A stretch of 64,000 nt of DNA from Quillaja saponaria (GCA_029379385.1 CM055610.1:17633422-17697421), one strand, 5' to 3'; positions 1 through 13,815 are shown, counted from the stretch's first letter. Translations and numbers: made by a program. Notes: generated by a model not told the origin, from the letters alone.

Positions 1-471
1 CAATAACTTGTTTTAATAACTTATCAGTTTACAAATATTAGGAAATATAAAACAAAAGGTTACATTGAATAAACAAGATAAGGAAATGAAGTTACAATCC
101 AAAATCCAACATGACAATGACCTTGAAGAAAGGTGGTTGGATCTGAGCCACACATTGCTTCATGCACAAACGTAAGAAATAACGAGCTAAATCTCATGCA
201 AAAGAAGCTCTGAACTTTATGCACTTCTCCATTCTTTCCCTGCGTACTTTGTCACTTGGAAGAATAAAGTGACAAATATAGAAGCATCCACTTCATTTTC
301 AGTTTCTGTTCTATATTTCAAAAGCTCTACTATAATCTTGATCCCCTAAGATATCGAAACAGGGGATAGTAGAAACCTTAAATTTCCTGCATTTAATTTT
401 TTATGAAAAATGTCCTTTTATTGGATTAAAGCTTTTGATTTTCAGTATTAACAAATGATATTTATGTACAG

Positions 472-3400
472 TATGTTCTAAGGGAGCTACCATCATCTCC
501 AGTTCCAGCTTCCTGCTGCACAGCTCTGTTGGAGGCTTATAGTAAGTTCAGCTCTATGCACTCTTTCCCTTCCCTTTTTGTTTTCTTTCCAATGACAAGT
601 TTCAGATATAGATATACTAAAATTAACAAAAGCGGTTATGATTGTGATGTACGAAAATGCTTTTGAATGCTGTGCTTTTCTTTGTTTGCATTCTTTGAAG
701 CACTTGTTGGGGAGGAGGTGTAGAACAGTAGAATGCAATTTAAGGCAGAAAACCATTTACTATTTAATAACATAACTTCTCTATGCAAGTTGACGAATTT
801 ATCTGGATTAGATTATGTGTCTGCAAAGTTTATGTTGCCATTAGGTGAATAAATATATCTCTCTATTTTTTTCCTTCTTTACTTTTTAGTAGCATCTACT
901 GTAATTTTCCTTTGCAACAGAGTGAGAAAACCACTAGGTGCTTGTGTATAAGTAGTACCACTTTGTGATTTATAAAAAACTATGCTCTATTTCTAGCTAA
1001 TTACCCTATGGTATTTTGTTAAGTTATATGCTCAACGCTATTCAGGCCAAATTTTAGCTACGATAGGGAGATTTTTCAAATCCTTATCTGAAGTGGATTG
1101 TTGATCTACATTATACTCTCTCGTGTTCATCTTTATTTGTTATATTCTCAAAAATTTCACATCCTCTTCACATCTATCAGTATCATGCTCGGTCTGTCTA
1201 TAATCCTCTTGGGTTCTGTGCATTTGCTTCTCTAGGTCTTTTTTATTCTTTTTGTTTAATGAACATATCTCTAGGTTGGTCCAAAATGCCTATTTTAGAT
1301 GGACTTACCACTGGTTGGGTTGAAGAAATAAGATACTAAGCATGACAAGACTTTCAGTATACCTAGTCTTGGCATTTGTCTCCCACAAAAAAGGGTCTTG
1401 AAATAAATCGAGTTTCAGCAAATTAGGTTTTGTGGGACAGTACATGGGTGACATACTTTCTTAGGTTTAACCTGTAGCATCATATTTCATATTACACTCT
1501 ATACAATCGCCATACTGAGCACCTTAAGTGACTTCCGATTGTCCTTATTTTTTTGTTCATTGAAAGTCAAGTTTTATACTGACATAATCTTATAAATTTT
1601 AAGTAGTGGCCGTTCGGAATGCTGACCTTGTGTTTGTGTCTGGTGTCCCAGTAAATCAAACTTCTCCCTCACCTATTCCAAAAAAAAAAATAAAAAAAAA
1701 AAAAAATAAATAAATAAATTTCTGCCTCCCCTTAAAATTTTATGTTTATGAAGCTTATCTTCTTAAGCATATGCTCATCTTTGTGTGGAAAAGTTTGCCT
1801 TACTTTTTGTCTAATTAGTGGCATATTGTATGATCCACTTAAAATGTTAATTAGACTCGAGATTGGTCAGCATTTCTTGCATCCGATTTTGTTGTCAATT
1901 CTTTTTGAAAGTTTAAAGAGTCATTAAACTTCTGTGCATCATGTTGTTGTTTATCGTTGCATCTTTGATAGAAGTTGATATCATGGCTTTACTGTTTTCT
2001 TTGGATAAGAAATTGATCGAAAGGAAGCTCGGATTAATGCAATGCGGTCTGCTATATTGGAGACCTTTCCTGAACCAAACCGGCGTTTGTTGCAGAGGTC
2101 ATCTCTCTCTCTCTTTCTCACACACACATGAGATGTTTGGCATTTTACACCAGTTCCTAATATGCATTGACAATGTTTTTCTCAATTTCAAGTCCTTGAG
2201 ATGTCAACCAGATGAATTCTGCTACATGAGATTATGATGACTAGGGCTTCTAGAAGGAGAACAGGTTCAGGGTTTATGTAGTATTTTTCTTTCAAAATCA
2301 CAATGTTAGACTGACAAACTTCACAGAGAGATGAGAGGTTTAGCTTTGCATGAAAAGCTGGACAAGTACTGCTTTCTTCATAGGCTTACAGTTGTCATTT
2401 TTCAAGGTTCAGAATGCAGTACTTGAGCTTCTTTATCAGTAGTTTTTAAGAACTACTAAGAGTTGATAACTGAACTCATGTCATAGTTTATGAGCGTACT
2501 GTAGATACTAATGCCTTATTATCTCTATATTTTATTGATTGAAGATTAAACTTGGTTATTCAGAAAAATATGAAATGTTTTCTATCTAAACTGTTGACTG
2601 GGATCTCCAGAAAAGCCAGGCTGTAATTATTGCCAATTGGTATTAGTCTTTAGAAGAATGGCCATTTAAAAAATGTTATGGTGCTTCATGAGAACATATT
2701 CTGGCTAAGCATGTAGGAGATTCTATTGTGATTTCAGTAATTTACGTTATGTGGTTTTGGTTTCAGAATTCTAAAGATGATGCACATAATCTCTTCTCAC
2801 ACTCACGAGAATCGGATGACACCATCTGCTGTTGCTGCTTGCATGGCACCTTTGCTCTTACGACCTCTACTAGCTGGAGAATGTGAATTTGAGGACGAAT
2901 TTAGTAGCAATGGTGATAATTCTGCTCAGCTTCTTGCAGCTGCCAATGCTGCCAATAATGCTCAAGCAATTATTACGACTTTGTTGGAGGAGTATGAGAA
3001 CATATTTGATGTAAGACACTCTCAGTAAAGTGTTTCCTTTTTCAATAAGGAATAGCAGTAAATTTGTTTCTCTGGTGCTGCTGCTTAATGTACTTTCAGG
3101 ATTGTTCCTTTTTGTTACAAGATATGACAGTCTAATCCAAGTTTTTTTTTTTTTTTTTCAATACAAGGCAGTCTAATCCAAGTTATACTTGATACTGTCA
3201 GGATCTCCTATTTCATTTGTACTTCATTTGGATTTTTTTTTTTGCTTTACTTCATATATGCGAACTTAAAGCTTGTCAGGGTCTTCTCGACAGAGTGACC
3301 ATTGGGAATTTGTGGATTTATTGTAAAACAAGTAAAAGCTTTGTCCATTCATAAATGGTGTTTGAGCATTTGTGCTTGTCGGTCTACCCAGTTTTAGGTT

Positions 3401-5346
3401 CTTTTTAGCACATTCTCATGTCAAAGGTATAAGCTTTAGCTAGCAAGACACTTAGGCATCCTGCAGCTAACATGATCTTGTACCTGACTACATGGATTGC
3501 ATTTTAGTCAACCTAAAACTTATAATAACCATGACCCATCAAATTTGCACCTAATGTGAATTGTTGAGTCACTGTCATTTAAATCTAGAGTTTTCATCTT
3601 CATATATTATGATGGAAGCATATTTGTGTAAATTGCACAAAAAAAACTATTTCTCGTGTAAATGGTTTATGGCCCATTGATGTATTTTAATATTATTTCA
3701 ATTTATTATTATGTCGTTTCAGGATGAAAATCTACAAAGATGTTCTATTTCAGCTGATTCTGGGATTGCGCACAGTGGGACTGAAGATTCAACTGATAAT
3801 GAGAATCTGGATGTGAAAGACAATGGTTACCATGGTGTGGAAAATGAAGTTGATCGGGAATCAGATGATGACCGTGAACATGAACACAGTGGAAAACTGA
3901 GCCAGAGTAGTGATTATGCTGGCAGCGATCTTTATGATTACAAGGTTTTCTCTCTGCCAAGCCACTTTTCCTGCCCCAATTTCTGTAGTTGCACAAAAAC
4001 ACACATTTGATGTATTTGCGAGTATATTTTTACACTGTTCATTAGTATAGATTTGTTACATTCAATTATTACCCATGCAGGCATTTGGAGGTGATGATTC
4101 AGATGTAGAATCCCCTAAAAATAACCGTGTTAAGGCTGAGAGTACAAATCCGAATGCTGATCCTGATGTCCAACAGTCTGAGGAACAAGGCAAGCAGAAG
4201 AAAGGAAATGATAACTCAATTGAGGAGAAGGATGCTCCAAGTGTTTCACCTGCTGCTGAATCATACCGTTCGATGGGTGAGATTTTATCTTCAATGGATC
4301 CAGGGAATCATTTAGCTGTGCCTGGGATTGAATCAGGTTCTGGAAAGCAAACAGGTAAAGCTACAGGGTCAAACTTCAGTGCTAAGCGATCAGCATTCTG
4401 GGGAAGAAGCAATGTGAGTTCTTTTTGTTGATCATGTTCTGTTTTACCTTTTTTTCCTGGTGTACAAAGCCTTGTTCTTTATTGTCCTCTACTATGCTAA
4501 GTACTGCTGCTGCAGCTAATTCTTGTGTTACTTCTAATCTGCTTTATCATTATTTTCTCATATTTTTTTGTTTAAATGGAGCTATTCTTTATCTAATATC
4601 TGAATGATCTGTGTATGAAATATCTGTCTCTCACAAAGTTCTCCATATAACCGATTATAGCATTTCACCATCATCATAAATCATTCTTAATAGAACATCA
4701 TCTGACATATGAGGGGGCCTAATTATATGAAAATATTTTTCTATTTTTAAATATTTGTTGATGTTAGTGTCCATTGCGTGACTGATATTCATATACACTT
4801 TTGGAAGTGTTTTGGCAACTAAAATTTGTTAACTTAATAATGCGCTCAATTGTACTCGTTTTTACAGCAGAACAAGGAGGTAACTGAGATATTTTCCCAG
4901 TTGCTATTATTCTGTGTCTTCAATGTGATGTTAGGCATCTGATAGTTTTTACTGATTTGAACAGGCAAGAAAGACGCCATCAGTGGAATCAGTTGATTCT
5001 TCTGGAGAAGAAGAGTAAGATTTTTACCACCTGCTTTTATTCTCTAATGTGCACTCTCTAGTGGTCATTGTACATTTAGTTCAGCCACCTGAGTTTTACC
5101 CCAATAATGACTACCAAATTCCACAGTGTGTTCTATGTAATTGGAGAATCGTTTACTGAAAGTGTATTTAAAAGAATACTTAGTGTTCTTAGCACTATTT
5201 TGGGGCTCCTAGATGTTTTTGTAATTTATGCTGTTGCTGAATTTATGCAGCTACTTTCTCTCTCCCTCTGTGTCATAGTTGGCTTTAAACTTTTTAAATG
5301 AGGCACACTATGTATGACTATGTTAATTGTGAGATCTCAGTGCATT

Positions 5347-5385
<39 letters not shown>

Positions 5386-8300
5386 TGAATAAGTTTAGGT
5401 TACTCATTTGATGGATGGGACTGCTCAAATATTCTAGATTTTAGCTGTTGGTTTCCACGTTTCTTGCAGAAACCAGTCCAGAATGCTCAAGCTATTCCAT
5501 AATATCTGAATTTCAAGAATGGTTTTTTTACCTTTGACTAATTGGATTCACTTTGTAGTTTTAGCTGCAATCTGTGTGTAGATCTTTGTGTTATGCCATT
5601 CTCTTCTTGCAGATGTCTCATATTTTTGAAATTTGAAATCTTATGTTATTTGTAGGCTTGCTATTCAGAGGCTCGAGATTGCCAAAAATGACTTGCAACA
5701 TAGGATCGCAAAGGAGGTAACTTTACTTTTTCTGGATCACTTTGTGTTAAATCAGAGAATATTGTTGTTATAACGTTAATGGAGTTGACCACCTTTAATT
5801 GTAGGCTAGAGGAAATGCAATTTTACAAGCAAGCTTAGAAAGAAGGAAACAAGCTTTGCATGAGCGGCGTTTAGCACTTGAACAAGATGTACTCTCCTTA
5901 CTTAATACATAATGCACTTTCCCCTTCTGACCTGAACTTTACCCATTTTATTTTGTTTGTTATGTTTTTTGTACTTCGCTGGATATGTTAACATAGTTAG
6001 AGTTAAGCTATTCCTACTTGATGTTTTTCCTATTTTCTTGCTTCAATATACTTATAATAGATTGCCGTGGGTTGTTGAGCTCATATTTTACTACTTTTTT
6101 ATTTATGTTTTCGTGAATTTTGCAGACAGTCTCTCGTATAATTGTGTAAGACTATGGAAGTTTACGTCTAAAGTAATTTTATATGCATGACACATCACAC
6201 TAGACTGTCTTTTGCATTAATGAAATAAAGGGTGCCAGTGTTTGACAGTCTGACAGGAAAAAGAGCCTTGTACACCATGTTCTGCAGCAGATAGTGTATA
6301 GTGTTGATCTGCTGAAAACAAAATCCGAAGTGTACATGTGTATATTTTGAACATATAACTTTATCTTGTCTACACTTTGACAGATATGTAATATCTTTTC
6401 TGAAGAGACAGCTTGGTAGTTATTTGAATGTCATTACAAATAATAATCATCACTAATCACTACTGCTACATTATGTGCTACTTGTTCAAGCATCATTATA
6501 GTTCACTTGCCCAAAGTAGGACATATTTCCTGGATAATATTGCTGAAAATGTTTCAAAAGGTATTCCCTCAATCTGATTGAACATGGTAGCTAACATTCT
6601 CCTTTTTTTAGGTACATCTGAAATTAGCAAACATGCTACTTTAAATGGTAATTCTAGAGTCTTCCACTATAGGGATAACTGAGTGGGAAAAAGGTTTCCA
6701 GAATCCAGAATGTCTGATATCTTGGTTTTAATTGTGTCATTTCCTCTATAATGTGCCATACTGGTTCATTCACGTCAGTATCAGTATCTTACCATGAGAA
6801 AGCTTATAACTGATTCTAAAATTGTCTGGATCTTTCCACTTTATTCCACGTTTTTCTTGTTTATTGTTTAATATAATCCTAATATCTAATAATCCTTTTT
6901 TTTTTTTTTTCCTTTGCCACTGTTTGGCTTCTATTTCTTGCTCTCTCTCTGGCTCAACTCTTCCTTTTATTTTCCTGTTTTGCTAAGAGAATCCATACCT
7001 TTTTATTTGTTTATGTATGTATAACACTTAACTGTTTGGTTATTTTTAACACTTAGCATGTGAATCTGATTTGTTGAGGATTATAGGTTTCTAGATTGCA
7101 AGAGCAGTTGCAAGCTGAAAGGGATCTTAGAGCCGCTTTGGAGGTTGGATTGAGCATGTCTTCAGGACAGTTTTCCAGTTCACGTGGCATGGATTCCAAG
7201 GTTTGCATTGTGATGAATTTTGTCTTTTTCCTATTTTGACTGCTTCTGCCAAACACCTACTTATGAATTACGCTGATGTGAAGACAAGCGCTGAACTAGA
7301 GGAGATTGCTCTTGCTGAAGCTGATGTGGCCAAGCTGAAGCAGAAAGTTGCAGAACTTCATCATCAACTTAATCAGCAAAGGCAGAATCACTATGGTTCA
7401 CTTTCCGATGCATGTGACCGTTATCAGCAAGTTCAAAATCATTCTCAACAGTGAGTTGGCAGATTTAAGTTGATTTTGTATATTGCTTGGCTTTTGGTGT
7501 CAGTTTGAAGCGATATTCGTTGACGTCAAAGTGACTGTTCTCAGACCCTCTATTTAAGATATCTCGGTTGTGCTTGTCCCTTCATTACACCTAGTACTCA
7601 TGCTCTTCGTGTCCATGTTGAAAAGAAAAAGAAAGTTTCTATGACATGGATTCTAGGATTGGCACTATTTGGTACCAAGAATCCTTGAATGGGTTGCATT
7701 GTCCATGAATTACATACCAAATCCCCATGTATTGCTCTTAAGATGAAGGGGCCTTGGCACCAAACAGTAGGATTCTGTAAAAAACCGTTCCTGGTCTTAT
7801 TACAGTAATACTGTAAAGGAAAAAAATTGGAATTGTGGACTATTGTTCCCAGGACATATTGAGATATTTATGCATCAAGAGGTTTGTTGGCTTTCCTGTC
7901 TGAGCAATACATGATAGCCACGTGTATTCTTATGTCACCAATCTGCTTGTTTCCTGTCCATGCATGTGTGTATCTGGTCTTCAATAGCAAGTGTAACTGG
8001 TGCCCTATAATTTTGTGGTGAAAGAAAAATAAAATTTTCAAGGTAATAATCTATTTGCAATAGTGTCAAAACATACAAACTCATGAATCAAACATAATGG
8101 TTCCTTGTTGCATTTTCTTTGAATTGCATACTGCATCTGCAAAATTAGAGATGTTTAGATCTCACATGGGTGAAGTAAAGAACTTAAAAGTGGGGCTGAA
8201 TTATTTATTTCAAATTTCATTGAACTTACATCCTTGGCTAAGTTATATGAATATACTTCTGCAGGAGATTTGTGCAGCAAGATTTTGATTCAACCCTTGC

Positions 8301-10185
8301 TTTTGTCAATCAAGAACGGAAACAAAGGACAGAGGTATGTTTAGTTGTTTACAGATGTTTGCAATTTGCCTCATAGTTCATCAAAACTGTAGGTAATTTT
8401 TTGTTATGGCATGGTATGCTGTGCTTTTCCCCCAGTGGGAATAAAATATAAATCATACAGATAGGATGGCTTTCTTGTCCGCCTTAATAACATGGATATT
8501 GTTTCTGATTGCGCATCATCATTTCTTTCATGTCAAACTTGGTTACACAATCTATGACTTTGAGCACTTGTAAGGACTGGTTGGTGGCTCCAATTCTTTG
8601 TGCCACTTTGCATCAAATTGGCTTTGGATTTGATTTGATTAATGTTACAATAGAAAGAGCCTTTATATGTAGGCTTTAGTAGAGCTGACCTAGCTAAATT
8701 ATGACCTAAACAATGGCCCTAGTGGTTGAATTCAACCAAACCAAGTTGAGTTTGAAATCAATCTGCCCTTTGTAGAATTACATAAAAGAGAAAATAGTTG
8801 AGGCTGTGGAAGCCAAAGTCGAGGAAGATAGTGAGTCTTAAGGTGTTTTGTGATTTGTAGAATGAACAAGACATATGAGAGAAAATAGTTGAGGCCGTGG
8901 AAGCTGAAGTCAAGGAAAATAGTGAGTTTTAAGGTGTTTTGTGATTTGTTGACAGTTAACTATTGAAAATATTATTTATAGATGCTGGAAGGATCGATTG
9001 GGAACCAATATTGGGAAGATCCGTCAATTGGCAGTATTGATTGATGGAGAGGGAGCTACCGCTCCTAAGGGCTAAACTTTTGAAGACCTAAGCTCTTATA
9101 CCAAGTTAGAATAATAGGAGGAATCTGAATTCTTTATAGAGTGAGATTAATGTTACAATAGAGATAGCCTGTAAATAGGTTATAATAGAGTTGACCTAGC
9201 TAATCACATGAGGATACATAGTAAATTAGGGTAAATTATGGTGTAAACAATGAGCCTAATTTATTCTTACTTTCCAAAAGTTTTCTCCAGCATGGACTCG
9301 GGCAGGCTGGTTCACTCATCTGGTTCAAAGAGAGGACTTAATTGTTATTTTATTGTGATCATACACCCTAGGACCACCAAAATCAATATTTTGGTCATGC
9401 AATTAATTCACTTGTTATATTTGCTAGTGATGACAACTTAGATCTGTGGTCCTTGGTCAAATCAGAAATTCTAATTCTCTTCACCATGCAAACTGTTTCT
9501 CCTTGATTTATTTATTTTTTGTTCTCAAGACAATGTCTCAAGCAAGTAGTATAAGACTTGACTTTATTCCTCTAGGAGAGTTTATTGGGCACAGATTGGA
9601 GAAATAGTAAAGGACAGATAATAGGATCTGGAAGCAGTAGCGGGCAGCCTACTCGTAAGCAATTTATAGACTCAACAAGTCTCAGTGATTCTAAAAGTAC
9701 TGAGGCATCCACAAGCGTGTCTGTGGATGAGCTTTCTGCTGTTGATTCTGCGCCTGTGCCCTCCACCTCAAGAGTAGCTGAGGTACTTAAAGCCAATCCA
9801 GATATTTTGGCCCTTAAATAGTAGGGCTCTGGGAGCCTTTTAAAATTTTAAGTTGGCTGCATAAAGTTTTATATAGTTTCATTAATTACAAGAAGTTAGC
9901 GTAGATAATGCGAGACTTGATCAGCTTAGTCTTCATAGTGTTCTGCCATTATAATTGAGCTTATTTTTTTTCTTTTTACCTGGTTGGTTCATGATGCAGG
10001 TGATGGAATACACAAGACACCCATCTGTAGCATCTTCAACTTTGGTAGAATTAACTACTCGTCTTGATTTCTTCAAGGAAAGGCGTTCTCAGTTAATGGA
10101 ACAGCTTCATAACCTAGATTTGAATTATGGTTCAACAACTTCCCAAGAATTCATATATAGACCATCATCCCCATCATGGAGTTGA
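472..10185 (+). CDS. PHGAP: PH-domain Rho GTPase-activating protein (REN1/PHGAP type), 5'-partial
   Basis: Family role: proteins of the Arabidopsis REN1/PHGAP1/PHGAP2 type switch off ROP (plant Rho) GTPases at the plasma membrane and so limit polar growth. Seen: exons at 472-541, 2010-2097, 2767-3010, 3723-3944, 4081-4413, 4965-5014, 5656-5716, 5805-5888, 7087-7200, 7284-7450, 8265-8334, 9576-9782 and 10000-10185. They join in phase into 631 residues ending at TGA 10183-10185. The first three exons carry the C-terminal part of the RhoGAP fold (motifs LRELPSSPVPASC, FPEPNRRLLQR, ACMAPLLLRPLL). An acidic Ser-rich linker follows, then two coiled-coil stretches (around LERRKQALHERRLALEQD and AELEEIALAEADVAKLKQ), then a Ser-rich tail. 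The PH domain and catalytic arginine must lie upstream of base 1; relatives are roughly 830-870 residues. The 3' neighbour is SMG7, as I recall for AT5G19390/AT5G19400. Very sure of the family, less of every exon edge. Confidence 0.9.
4868..4879 (+). other. Possible 12-nt microexon in the RhoGAP gene
   Basis: Between the exons ending at 4413 and starting at 4965, a T-rich tract ending in AG is followed by 12 bases (encoding QNKE) and then a GTAACT donor. Both flanking exons meet in phase 0, so including or skipping it keeps the frame. I cannot tell whether it is used; relatives I recall run straight from the WGRS-like motif to ARKTPS. Confidence 0.25.
5347..5385. repeat. Compound (TC)n(TA)n microsatellite
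   Basis: An uninterrupted run of TC dinucleotides passes directly into TA dinucleotides. It lies inside an intron of the RhoGAP gene. Confidence 0.9.
7655..7790. mobile_element. Possible small MITE remnant in a RhoGAP intron
   Basis: The left end reads CTATTTGGTACCAAGA and the right end, reverse-complemented, reads CTGTTTGGTGCCAAGG, so about 16 bases form imperfect inverted termini around roughly 120 bases. TTTGGTaCCAAG-like ends recall Tourist/hAT-type miniature elements. No clear target duplication was seen, so this is tentative. Confidence 0.35.
8637..9256 (-). mobile_element. Degenerate LTR-type (TRIM-like) retroelement remnant in a RhoGAP intron
   Basis: Two directly repeated segments, about 8637-8718 and 9145-9256, share GATTAATGTTACAATAGA, a later GACCTAGCTAA block and a TAAACAATG.GCC end. 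They are about 500 bases apart. On the minus strand the segment at the higher coordinates is followed by TTGGTATAAGAGC (9092-9105), close to the TGGTATCAGAGC primer-binding site of many plant LTR elements. No protein coding is visible between them, which suits a terminal-repeat retrotransposon in miniature, antisense to the host gene. The lower-coordinate repeat matches only over part of its length, so the element is broken. Confidence 0.45.
8787..8948. repeat. Tandem duplication of about 91 bp
   Basis: Two copies, 8787-8858 and 8878-8948, share AGAGAAAATAGTTGAGG, then GTGGAAGC.., and end with AAGGTGTTTTGTGATTTGT. It lies inside the presumed retroelement remnant in the RhoGAP intron. Confidence 0.7.
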
Positions 10186-11836
10186 CTGGCTGAAAATGAT
10201 GCTTCTTTCAATGTACTGGGAAGAATTTTGCCTGACATGTGTATATCCTTTGACACATTGCATATATGTGTATCCCCTGTAGTCATGTGTACTTTGTTTC
10301 ATAATTATTATTTTGCTTCTTCTTTTTCTCTTTTAGTGAGACTGTGATTGGATGAGATTAGTCATCAGGGTTTTCAGTTCTACATTTTTTTTTTGCCCGT
10401 TTGCCCTTTTTTTTTTTTTTTTTTCAGGTGGGGGATTTTTGTAAGTAAGGTTGTCTGGTGTGTCCATAGTTGGGGGACTTTTCTCGTGGAGCCATTTTTC
10501 GAAAGTTTTAGTATATAGATACTCTGTTATTTAGAAGTTAATTGAACTGTCAGATTATTACTTCTACCTATGTAGTAATTTCAGAAATGAGAAAAGAATA
10601 ACAATCTTTATGTCACCTGCTTTCTCTGGTCAACATTTATATGATTTACTTATTTTCTCAATTAGTACTCCTACATGACAAAGCTAAGTAAACAAATTTC
10701 AAGACTAGGGGACCTTTGTTTGGGAAGAAGATTAAATAGAAATACTAGGTCAAAATGGACAAAATTGTGATTGATTGTTTCTACGGCAATGACGGCTTCT
10801 TTATAATATTATTCCAAAAATAAAAGAATTTGAAACCGAATATTGAGTCATGTTTTTTAACTAGAAATGAATGTAAGGTATATGAAAAGGGAGATCATTC
10901 TGATTTTAAAACAACAATATATTATATTGTTGGGGCACCTTACATATAAAAAACTTTGATGTCTTTTGGTGTATATGGATTAGTTTGTTCAAATTTGGGA
11001 GCTACATCTTGCATTCATCTGTAAACAAATATAAAGAACGTCTTTTGGTGTTTCTTACTTTCTTTACATTTTCAATTGTCTTTCGGAATAATTAAGTAAT
11101 TAGTTTGCTTTTACGTAATCTCTCTGCCTCTCTAAAGTGTATTTTTTTGTCTTACTCTATTTAGATGAAGAAATCTATTTTAGTGAATACATAATTTGAA
11201 AATGCAACCATCTCCTCTAATGAAATATTATCTTCTTTTTTTTGGTAAGAAACAGATTCTTAACTTTATTTAGCAGAATAAAATAATAATAATAATAATA
11301 AATAGGAAACTTAGATTTTTTTTTTTCCACTTCATCTCTCAACAAATTTTATTTTTGAATTTAAATTAAAGATTTGTCTTTTGAGCATGGGAAGAAGATT
11401 GGTTCACAATAGTTGACCGTGTCCAACAACACTACAGTTTTTTTGTGTGGAGTTCATGTGAATTTATTATGTTATTTTAATTATCATATACTTAAAAACT
11501 AACACTTTATGAACATATTCAATGATTTTTAAAAAAATATAAATTAATCATTTTATTTAATTATTTAGTCCTATTTAAAATAAAAAAAATTAAATTAATG
11601 TGTGAGTAAGAATTATAAAATGAGAAATTATAAGGGTCAATTTTTTTCTTCTTACATTAAAATTATCTAAAAATTTATAAATATCACTTTTGTGTTTATC
11701 TTTTATTAGTTGATGTTGTATATAATCTTATATCTTATAATAAAATACAAATAAGTCAATAAGTGTGTTTTTCATTCTTTTCTCCCCCTCCCCTGTATTC
11801 CCTAAATCCAAATGAAGGGTCAAAAGGAAAAGATGA
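10186..11836. other. RhoGAP 3' flank and intergenic spacer
   Basis: The first few hundred bases after the TGA are T-rich and should be the 3'UTR of the RhoGAP gene. The rest, up to the start of the SMG7 duplication unit, is AT-rich with poly-T/poly-A runs and a short (AAT)n tract near 11281-11303. I see no gene. Confidence 0.6.
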
Positions 11837-12181
11837 GAACCGAAAAATGAAATGCAATAAAAAAAAAAAAAATAGACAGGAAAAAGTTTTCTTGGTTAGG
11901 TGAAATGTGAACCTCATAGTCTTGCTAAAAGAAAAATGTGTACTGATAACTAAATTAAACAAGAAATATTCATAATCCCAAAATATTGATAATTATTAGA
12001 AAGAAAATAGAAAGCCCAAAAAGATTCTCTAAAACGGCGTCGTTTATAATTGACACCCGAAATCTAAACCAACTCGGTGGGATTGTAAGGAACAGAAAAA
12101 CCGCGTTGAATTTCTAGCCTCATCCTGTTGAGTACCAAATAAACAACCACACCCCTCTCTCTCTCTCTTTCCCACGCAACG

Positions 12182-12190
12182 AAACCCTAG
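12182..12190 (+). promoter_or_regulatory. Telo-box in the SMG7-A leader
   Basis: The motif AAACCCTAG follows a CT-rich tract and lies about 80 bases before the leader-intron donor. Telo-boxes (AAACCCTA) are common near the transcription starts of broadly expressed plant genes. Copy B has the same motif at 23401-23409. Confidence 0.5.
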
Positions 12191-12271
12191 CATAGACTTC
12201 TCTTCATTCTCTGTCAAAGCTTCAACCCAATTATCTTATCGTAGACGTATTTGGTGGATCCGATTAGTGAG

Positions 12272-13763
12272 GTGAGTAATTTTCTTCCATTTATCTGTTT
12301 GCGAAACTTCACTCTTTATTTCTGTATTTGTTCAAATTTTTGGGGAATTGAAACCGATTGATTTAATTATTCTCTATTGTTCCTGGATTTCACGGATCTC
12401 GTTTTATTTCTTAGTGTACTATGATTACTTGTTCCATATAATTTTAATTTGGCAAATTTGTATATATTTTTGAATGATTACTTCTTTCGATGGTGTTTTA
12501 TTGTGGAAAGTTATCTGGGTCTTCAAATATTTTTCTTTTCTTGTTAGTTCTCGAAAGTTGAATTATTGGGTTAATCAATTTGTAAATTTAGCTTCGTAAG
12601 GTTGACCTTTTTCTTGGTGTTTTTCTTTTTTGTATTGGTAAAAATGGTTTTATACAGTTTCTGCTAATGGGGCTGCAAAATAAAAACTTTCTCATTATTA
12701 TTATTATTTTTGCCCTTTTACAACCATGAAATGGGCTGTACGAGTTCATGCAAAACCATATCTGACATCTTATAAAATGGAAAATATTTTTTTGATGAGC
12801 TGCATTGTTTTCATATGATAACTAGATGCATCAATGATCGATCAGTGGATTGGTTATGGTTGGTCATGCATTTTGGGTTGAGTAGTAGCATGCACATGTT
12901 CTAATAAGAGCTCCAAAGTTGGTTTGCTCTGATTTTGTGATATGATTTGGTTCCTTTTATAAATTAGTGATCTTGGGCATTGACTTTTAAGATGATCACC
13001 ATAGATGGACAATGGAATTGGGTTGTATTTCTCTTGGACACTATTCTAAGAAATGGTATTTCAATTCTGTATCATTATGAGCTGCAGTAGAATGGGAGAC
13101 AATATGAGGGTGACCTCTTACTCATCATTATACTTCCTTATGACAAGTTGATAACCATGTTAGTTTGATATAATACATCTTTGCTGAAGAAGCTGGAGTA
13201 GAAGCGGCAATAAATGCCAAATCTTTATTGGTCCTTGCTGCTTGTTGAGTTTTATATTGAATATAACGCTGAAGGATATCTTAGGGATTAGCTTTGGTGT
13301 CAATTGACCAATTCAAAGCAAATAGAATAGTAGATGTTATAGTAGAATAGTAGATGTTATAGTAGAATAGATGGTGGTTTTTTCTTGTTATGATTTTGTC
13401 TGCAAGAAGCTTAAGCTGTCTTTTAATTAATTTATTTGTTTGGTTTTTCTGATCAAATAGTAGCAAGCCACTTTTAGTAATCTAGGCATGTTTTATTTAA
13501 GATCTCAAGATGAGATACAATTAAATTAATTTTCAATTAAATTGATTTTATTGTTAGTGATGTACTGGGATAATGACTTAACTGTTTTTTCCTTGGTTGA
13601 ATTGGCGTCGAGCAATCACCCAATATTAGATGTTACTTAAGTTTCGTATATTTTTCCTGATCCCGTCATCCCTCTTTATTGCTTCGTTAATGTAATTTAT
13701 TAAAAATATATTTTTGACATCTTAACATTAAAGCTGAGAATTCTTTTTTTACATATTTTGCAG
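12272..13763 (+). other. 5'UTR (leader) intron of SMG7-A
   Basis: The leader exon ends at 12271 with GAG before GTGAGTAA. The acceptor TTTTGCAG lies at 13756-13763, just upstream of the coding start. The same intron is present in copy B. A 20-21 base unit (AGTAGATGTTATAGTAGAAT) is repeated near 13326-13370 in copy A only. Confidence 0.75.
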
Positions 13764-13768
13764 ATTTA

Positions 13769-13804
13769 ATGGAAGGCGAAGTTATTGAAATATTTGATGG
13801 ATGA
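13769..13804 (+). promoter_or_regulatory. uORF overlapping the lost upstream start codons of SMG7-A
   Basis: ATG 13769 opens an 11-codon uORF (MEGEVIEIFDG) whose TGA at 13802-13804 overlaps the ATG at 13801. A second ATG at 13797 opens an 8-codon frame ending at TAA 13821-13823, which runs across the main ATG at 13816. Scanning ribosomes therefore meet several out-of-frame starts first. An effect on translation is inference. Confidence 0.55.
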
Positions 13805-13815
13805 TGATTGTTTAG

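Noticed and set aside
1742..2237. Short plus-strand frames in the first RhoGAP introns
   Set aside because: They run through intron and splice sites; only 2010-2097 of this stretch matches the family, in a different frame.
3745..4002. His-rich minus-strand frame opposite the RhoGAP exon
   Set aside because: It is the antisense of an acidic, Asp/Glu-rich coding exon.
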